Below, one piece after another: positions 58,331 through 64,000 of a DNA stretch of 64,000 nt. The notes under the pieces were generated by a model, which was not told the DNA's origin, made no database searches, and saw nothing but the letters and a program-made list of their open reading frames with translations. The stretch spans positions 57,667,783 through 57,731,782 of the forward strand of contig CM057228.1 in NCBI GenBank assembly GCA_029891385.1, given 5' to 3'. Position 1 is the stretch's first letter. Every line of letters starts with the position of its first letter. A program made the translations under genes and the position numbers. This DNA is from Erythroxylum novogranatense (Eukaryota > Streptophyta > Magnoliopsida > Malpighiales > Erythroxylaceae).

Positions 58331-58428
58331 TGTGGAGAACTTAAGTTTTTTCCATCATAGCACTTGCCTCTGCATAGAGTAAGACATGATTTTCATGCAT
58401 GTAAACGTGTGGCCTTTAAACATATTAC
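58331..58428. other. Short spacer between LINE D and hAT element
   Basis: About 100 bp without recognisable content. The hAT terminal sequence begins at 58429. Confidence 0.5.
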
Positions 58429-58530
58429 CAATGTTTTAAAAATCAAACCAAACATTGAACTGATTAAAGGAAAGGTTTAAGGTTAAGAGGTTCAACCGAT
58501 AATGAACCGCTATAAAACCGGTATATAATA
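58429..58530 (-). repeat. hAT terminal region (3' end of transposase unit)
   Basis: CAATGTTTTAAAAATCAAAC, then AACATTGAACTG, then GGTTCAACCG and AACCGGTATA. Compared with the usual CCGG-rich terminus, several CCGG words have become CAAA- or TCAA-like, as expected after cytosine deamination. Confidence 0.6.
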
Positions 58531-58654
58531 AATAAGAGGTAAAACTTATAAATAAAAAATAAAATATTTTATTGAAATAAAAAAATACTCCAATGTTTGT
58601 TATTATATAATGAACTAATAATAAATAAATATAAGTCTAATATAAAACTTAAAA

Positions 58655-59370
58655 TAACAATAAAAATCAAATTTGTATTTCTGAAGGAGGTTGTGTCTCA
58701 CCATCGTCAAAAGTTTCAAATTCTTCAATGCTATTTAAAGTTTCGTAAACTATACTTTCATCCAAAGTATTTGCATCAACTTCTTCTATCAGTATTAAAA
58801 TAAATTATAAATTAGTAATGTATTAAATTATTCTCAATTGTAAACTTGTAATACAAGATAATTTTAACTTAAATATGATCAAAATAAGATATGAATTAAC
58901 CATCGAAAGATGTTCTTAATTCATTCGTTGTGACAAGTGCATTTTTTTCATAAATCATCTTTTCAAGTTCATTATAATCAAGATAAGGCAAAGGTTCTTC
59001 TTCTTCGATCTAAAAATCAGTATGTTCAATACAATCAATATCAACTAGATCATATGTTCTCTTCTAACTAAACACTCTGAATACATAATAGACAATTATA
59101 AAATAAATAATAATAATAAAATTACTGAAATAAAAACAAGATTATATAATACATGTTCTTCATTCTCGATTATAAGTAATGTAAAAGGTCATTATGTCTT
59201 TTATGTTCCAAACGATTTCGTTTTTTATATGAATATGTTCAAAATACTCCAATTACGCTCACAACCTAATGTAGAAGTTGTTTGACAGAGTTATCTAATA
59301 ACGAGTTTTCTTAATGTTGGAGCACTGTCACTTAATAATCTCCACCACTCATTTGTATTTTAAATTAATA
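58655..59370 (-). pseudogene. hAT transposase: dimerisation domain and C-terminus
   Basis: Near 59365-59180 the minus strand reads NEWWRLLSDSAPTLRKLVIR, then a TSTLGCERNWSI block and KTKSF: the hAT C-terminal dimerisation domain ('W....G....L...A...L....S.S.CERNWS'). Near 59010-58940 it reads EEPLPYLDYNELEKMIYEKN, and near 58795-58665 EEVDANTLDESIVYETLNSI to a stop, the acidic tail encoded by the last exons. AT-rich gaps between these blocks (about 59060-59160 and 58800-58890) look like introns. The WxxL block is followed by a stop. Confidence 0.72.
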
Positions 59371-59391
59371 GTTATGGTAAAATATATATTA

Positions 59392-60708
59392 TTAATAAGT
59401 AAATAATGAATTAAAAGTATAAAACTTACATGGCTGCATTTTTTTAAACATAAGTTCTCTCTTTACTAATGATCTAGCAAAACTCTCTAAACCTTCACAA
59501 TATAATTTAATTTCATTTATCGCTTGTGATTGCTCTTCAATAGAGAAAACACCTTTGCATTCAATCACTTCAAACAATCTACCCATAATATTAATTGTAC
59601 ATTCTTCTCCACTATATAAGCAATAAGGATTGAGAAAATAAGCTACTAAGTGGATCCTTTGAGTAAGATGCTTATCCCATCGTCGATCAATAATATCTAT
59701 ATAAGGCTTGTACAATTTCTCCTTCCCTTTAAAAATATTTATAATTGTTTTGTGAGCTCTCTATACATACCAATATATATATATATATAAAGATGGCTTC
59801 TCATCAGAGTCAACAATCCTCAACAGCCTTATAAGCAAAGCCACAATCTTCACAATGATCAAGCAAGCTTCCCAAAATTTATTATCTTGAATAATAGCAC
59901 AAACTTCTTTTCCTTTTTCACTCTTTGATAATCTATGACTTGAAAAGCGTTTACTTGTCACTAAATTTGAAGTAGTTGCTTATGTTCATAAACACTTTTC
60001 AAAGTAATAAATGTAGTTGCAAACCTGGTAGCAGTGGGATGCACAATCTCAATCCAATCTTTTTTATTTCTTAACCAAGACAAAAATGTGACATGATTAT
60101 ACATAAAAATTGTGATCTTAGATGCGCGTGAAACAAACCTAGAAATATGGTCCATACCACCAATATCTTTAAAAATAAGATTTATACAATGAGCAACATA
60201 TGGAGACCAATAAATATAATCATACTTTGATTGTAATAAGTACCTAGCTGATACATAATTAGTTGCATTATCTGTAACAAAATGCACAACATTCTTTGGT
60301 CTAACCCACTCGACAATTTCATAGAATAATTTAGATAAAGCATTAACACTTTTCACCATGTCAGAAGCATCAACACACTTGATAAAATTTATTCCAATAT
60401 TACAATAAACCAAGAAATTAATCAAGGTTCTTTGTCCTTGATTAGTCCATCTATCTGCCATAATAGTGCATCCTGTTGATTCTCAACATCCAAAATTGAC
60501 TAACATTCTTGTTTTAAATCTTGAAGTAAAGGCACACGTAACTCATAATAAGATAGTACCTTAAATCCTGGACCTATTGCTATTGTAGCATCAATTTCTT
60601 CTTGAAATTTTGGTGAATTTAAAGCATTTAAAGGAATACATGAATGATGGAACCATCTAGCCCATGCTATTTTGCATCGCAAAACAAGATCCTTATCAAC
60701 TATAAAAC
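59392..60708 (-). pseudogene. hAT transposase: central region (DUF659 and catalytic part)
   Basis: At 60700-60500 the minus strand reads RCKIAWARWFHHSCIPLNAL, IGPGFKVLSYYELRVPLLQD. A 1-nt shift follows, then ADRWTNQGQRTLINFLVYC, FVTDNATNYVSARYLL and YWSPYVAHCINLIFKDIGG (60461-59961), which is the DUF659 region with the catalytic D of VTDNA. Next come TSKRFSSHRLSKSEKGKEV and FWEACLIIVK (59961-59800), a TA microsatellite (59776-59793) and YKPYIDIIDRRWDKHL (59715 onward). At least three frameshifts are needed to read it through. The encoded enzyme would have cut and moved the element. Confidence 0.82.
60688..60708. repeat. 21-bp direct repeat, left copy (plastid insert flank)
   Basis: The 21 bases from GATCCTTATC to TATAAAAC are identical to 61739-61759. 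They code for part of the hAT transposase (FIVDKD on the minus strand). The two copies bracket the plastid insert exactly. Confidence 0.92.
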
Positions 60709-60980
60709 AATATTAACATTATAGAAAAAGTACTTCTGAATTGATCTCATCCTTTAAGAATTTCCATTTTTTATTTTTCTTTATTGAGGAATAACTTCAA
60801 TCCCTCAATAAAATACATCTTATAGAAATACCAATACATACTTCATTCTATAGTTTTCGATTACGAGAAATAATTAGGCATTCCCTTACCCTAGTTCATG
60901 AATTCTGATACGAATTCGATCTCTATGACTATGGATATAGGAAATAAGACAATCAAAAAGACAAAGTGAATGTATAATAA

Positions 60981-61208
<228 letters not shown>

Positions 61209-61220
61209 TATCAACGGAAT

Positions 61221-61308
61221 CGGAAAGAGAGGGATTCGAACCCTCGGTACGAATAACTCGCACAACGGATTAGCAATCCGACGCTTTAGTCCACTCAGCC
61301 ATCTATCC
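61221..61308 (-). tRNA. trnS-GCU: Plastid-derived tRNA-Ser(GCU), nuclear copy
   Basis: The minus strand reads GGATAGATGGCTGAGTGGAC through the anticodon loop ATTGCTAAT (anticodon GCT) to the T loop GGTTCGAATCC and CTTTCCG, 88 nt. The long variable arm of a serine tRNA is present. The plastid gene starts GGAGAGATGG, so G4 has become T, giving a mismatch in the acceptor stem. Without plastid promoters and with this mismatch it is probably not expressed. Confidence 0.9.
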
Positions 61309-61536
61309 TAATTCAAAAAAAAGTAATTAAATTGTTACATTACACAACACGAAAATGGACAATCAAACCCATTTCTCGATTCAATAGGAGCCCAAAGAGG
61401 TGAATAGAATAGGGTCTCAAATAAGGAGATAAATATGTAAAAAAACAGGTCCGACTACACCTATTTCTAATCCTAAATGGAATGGAACGATGGAGGAATC
61501 CATATGTAAACATAGTATCTATTTAGATACGCCCCT

Positions 61537-61738
61537 TCAGTCACTCGAATTTTCGATATTCCTTTTTATTTCTCATTAAATGAATGGCATCTTCTTCTGG
61601 AAATCCTAGATATTCTGAGCATGATAGTGGGAAATCTCATTGCTATTACTCAAACAAGCTTGAAACGTATGCTTGTATATTCTTCCATAGGTCAAATCGG
61701 ATATGTAATTATTGGAATAATTGTTGGAGACTCAAATG
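61537..61738 (+). pseudogene. ndhB: ndhB fragment (plastid NDH subunit 2), nuclear copy
   Basis: The frame reads [40 protein letters not shown] and [14 protein letters not shown], an internal stretch of the plastid NADH dehydrogenase-like complex subunit. Plastid NdhB has TSMKRMLAYSS, so two residues differ. The fragment ends at 61738-61740 in GGA, which is shared with the start of the 21-bp repeat. Confidence 0.93.
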
Positions 61739-61759
61739 GATCCTTATCAACTATAAAAC
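61739..61759. repeat. 21-bp direct repeat, right copy (plastid insert flank)
   Basis: Identical to 60688-60708. It restores the hAT coding sequence on the 5' side of the insert. Confidence 0.92.
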
Positions 61760-62156
61760 TTTTTAGACTAGGTTGAGAACAAGGAGTAGTTCTTAGTGAA
61801 AAATAAGAATTTATGTCAAAAGTAGCTTTTCATTTTCCTTTATCTAATACTTGTGGTGTTTCATCTCCAAAAGATATATCATAAGCCTCTTTTTTTCCTT
61901 TTTCTTTTTTACTTATTGCTGCAAATATTTTTCAATCATATCATGCACATCAAATGGTACTTTTTTTGTAAAAACCAATATTACCCTTAACACAAACAAC
62001 ATGTTCTTTCATTTTAAAAATCCCCCCCCCTTTAAATATTCAGCTGCAAAACATACAGTTATATTGGATATTCCCATCAGATACTTGAGAAGAAGAAAAA
62101 TAATTCCATGTTAAATCGAAATTACCACGAGTAGAGGATGATTCCATATTCTCCAT
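61760..62156 (-). pseudogene. hAT transposase: N-terminal BED-finger exon
   Basis: Starting at the ATG at 62156, the minus strand reads MENMESSSTRGNFDLTWNYF, then CMFCS, a stop, IFKGGGIFKMKEHVVCVKG. This is a BED-type zinc finger (C..C...H) that binds the transposon ends. Farther on it reads KEAYDISFGDETPQVLDKG and continues to the plastid insertion. A TGA within the finger and a shift after it inactivate it. Confidence 0.78.
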
Positions 62157-63310
62157 TATAATTTAACCTAAAAATTATTTAAAAAAACAATTAGGTATAC
62201 TATTGTCATGGAAAAAGTATACAACTTAAATAATTCTCATCATCAATTATAATAAAGAAGACCAACAGTAGCATAATGGATTCATAAAAGACCAACAAAT
62301 GTTACTCATTTATTAAACTTTGCTGCAATAATTGCTCCACTTCAAATAGCCTAATTGAAATATTGCTAGTTTTCAATTTTGGTGCTTTAGATCAACAAAT
62401 TGAATAGTTGAAAGAGTATATATAACTCAACTATCAAAACTAGAAATTGATAAGAAATAGAGTTCTAAGTATTATAGAAATTGGTATGAAATAGAGTTAT
62501 AAATATTAAAAAATTGTAAAGAAAAATGTTGGGAGTTCTTATTTTTAAAATAAAATTTTTAGATATTCATTCTTTTCCATCAAATAAAATTATTTAAATA
62601 AAAATGTCACTATTAGTTGATAAGTAGCACTCATATGATCAACGATGTCACTTTTAAAAATTCAATCATTCTCTTTGTCACTCTAAAAATAATTCATATG
62701 ATCAATAAAAAGGCTTAAAATAAATAAAATTACAAATTAAATACAAGAAACAATAATTAAACTATATGATAGACATGAGGCATAAATTTCAAGAGTCTTA
62801 CATGTATTATTAATACTAATCACCTATACTTGTTTGTAGAATAAGTTAAGCTTATGACATATAATAAGCTTAGATACATATTCACGACGCAATGCTTGTA
62901 TACAATAACATGATCATAGAGCAAAACAAATTAGGCCTGAGCATAGTAGATCTCCATAACATTTTCAAGATTGTAAGTTGGATCGTCTAATAATACCCTT
63001 TGGAATGCAAATGCAATCGAAAACTAAAATCCTATTATATATTTTTAATTGTCTTGTTTAATACAAACCAAAAACAGGAGTCTAAAAATTGATATGAAAT
63101 AAAGTTATAAATATTACCTGTCGTTTTGTTGGCTTCAAGCTCTACTTTAACAAACTTAAGTAATCAAGTCCATTAACTACATCATATACCATTATTCCAA
63201 TTCTACCCCCATTCTAACTACACAGTTGACTTCCTATAAGATAACCTAGGTGTCTAAGGCTCTGTTCACCATAAAAACCAACAGCGTAGGCACCAACTAA
63301 GGTTCCACTG
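62157..63310. other. AT-rich DNA, possible hAT 5' flank
   Basis: No gene or complete element is recognised. Three imperfect copies of a phrase like GAAATAGAGTTATAAATATT occur near 62455, 62488 and 63095. The region may contain the upstream part of the hAT element, but no terminal repeat was seen. Confidence 0.5.
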
Positions 63311-63875
63311 TGTTGGACCCCGAACCTTGAGTGACAATTTGACTATGATCAAGTGGATGAGTTAATTGAAATTAAGTTGAAGATCATGATTAAAACGAGA
63401 AAGAGTGAAAATATGAAAAAAAATTGTGTAATAGTTGACTTTTTGGCCTTTGGAGGTTGACTTTTGATTGAGGCAAAATTTGATAAAATGGTCTTCTGGA
63501 AACTTGTAGGTTATGTTCAGATATTTTTGTGGACATAAAGTTTGTAATTTTTCGATATCGGGAGTGAAAGTTATGATCAGTCAAAGTTTATGTTTGATCG
63601 GGTTTGACTTTTATATTGGTTGGAACTTTGACTGAGAAATTAACCTAGTTAGAGGTTAATTGAGCTTTGATGTTTTTCATGAAAATTGAAGGATTTGTTT
63701 TGATCTTTATTTCGATATAAAGTATGCAATTTTTCGATCCGTCGAAACTTTCCGAGTATTTGGTTCGCTCCGATGATTCGATTTGTATTCCGATTAGCGA
63801 TTTCTCGCTTTTCGATTTTCTATTTTTCCGTTCCGTCTTTCGGTTGGGATCCGGTTCCCGGATCGGGTCCCAACA
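63311..63875 (+). repeat. Family Y LTR (5' LTR of an element leaving the window)
   Basis: It begins TGTTGGACCCCGAACC and ends GGATCGGGTCCCAACA. Its start, the ~183-bp units (cores near 63492 and 63675) and its end align with solo LTR6. At 565 bp it is nine times shorter, lacking the GC-rich array, the 190-bp tandem units and the 38-40-kb part. A primer-binding site follows at 63880. Confidence 0.85.
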
Positions 63876-63879
63876 TTTA

Positions 63880-63891
63880 TGGTATCAGAGC
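63880..63891 (+). promoter_or_regulatory. Primer-binding site 1 (initiator tRNA-Met)
   Basis: TGGTATCAGAGC starts five bases after the LTR end, complementary to plant initiator tRNA-Met. This makes the LTR at 63311 a 5' LTR rather than a solo LTR. Confidence 0.88.
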
Positions 63892-63974
63892 AAGAAGAGT
63901 TTATAAGGAATCATGCGTACGTAGGCGGGAATCTATATGCATAGTTGGATTTCGAAAACGGGATCCAACATAGA

Positions 63975-63986
63975 TGGTATCAGAGT
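63975..63986 (+). promoter_or_regulatory. Primer-binding site 2 (duplicate)
   Basis: TGGTATCAGAGT follows CGGGATCCAACATAGA, a second version of the LTR-end/PBS junction (CGGGTCCCAACATTTA) 95 bp downstream of the first. Confidence 0.75.
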
Positions 63987-64000
63987 CAGGTTTCGATCCT

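Noticed and set aside
61221..61308. A functional nuclear tRNA gene
   Set aside because: The sequence is plastid-type with an acceptor-stem mismatch and is embedded in plastid DNA. I list it as a tRNA-derived copy only.

Overview
This window is plant nuclear DNA made almost entirely of nested transposable elements. I found no intact host gene. The plant assignment rests on an Athila-type Ty3/gypsy element, a SIRE-type Ty1/copia element, plant LINEs with zf-RVT tails, a hAT element of the BED/DUF659 type, and a block of chloroplast DNA (rbcL, trnS-GCU, ndhB). A dicot is likely but cannot be proven here. Every transposon reading frame is broken by stops or frameshifts, so nothing in the window looks autonomous today.

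Layout. 1-1380 is unassigned AT-rich DNA. From 1381 to 42960 the oldest layer is a set of minus-strand LINE blocks, called B, A and C here, cut apart by later insertions. An Athila element (2271-17663, minus) sits in LINE B and itself carries solo LTR1 (9303-13554) between its protease and reverse transcriptase. LINE A (about 19300-26660, minus) carries solo LTR2 (21959-26248). LINE C is split by a SIRE element (27777-42138, plus), whose third reading frame is in turn split by solo LTR6 (35283-40227). 42960-46850 is AT-rich with no recognisable gene. LINE D (about 46900-58330, plus) is cut by solo LTR5 (47618-49115), LTR3 (49500-52171) and LTR4 (54996-57533). A hAT pseudogene (58429-62156, minus) is cut by about 1 kb of chimeric plastid DNA (60709-61738). 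The window ends with the 5' LTR and primer-binding site of a further element (from 63311).

The clearest structural result is six solo LTRs, each with a perfect 5-bp target-site duplication: CAATA, ATTCA, AAGAC, CAAAT, GTATC and AATGT. LTR1-4 form one family (X), LTR6 and the right-edge LTR a second (Y), and LTR5 a third (Z).

The most unusual signal is an architecture shared by families X and Y, whose ends are otherwise different. A run of about 181-190-bp units with the core CTTCATGAAAGTTGTAGAG is followed about 100-120 bp later by a GC-rich array of short repeats, in the same order and orientation. In X and Z these arrays are built on TCGCGA-centred palindromes. In Z, six such palindromes are spaced about 25 bp apart just upstream of a TATA box. 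A second notable point is that the plastid insertion in the hAT gene is bracketed by a 21-bp direct duplication of hAT coding sequence.
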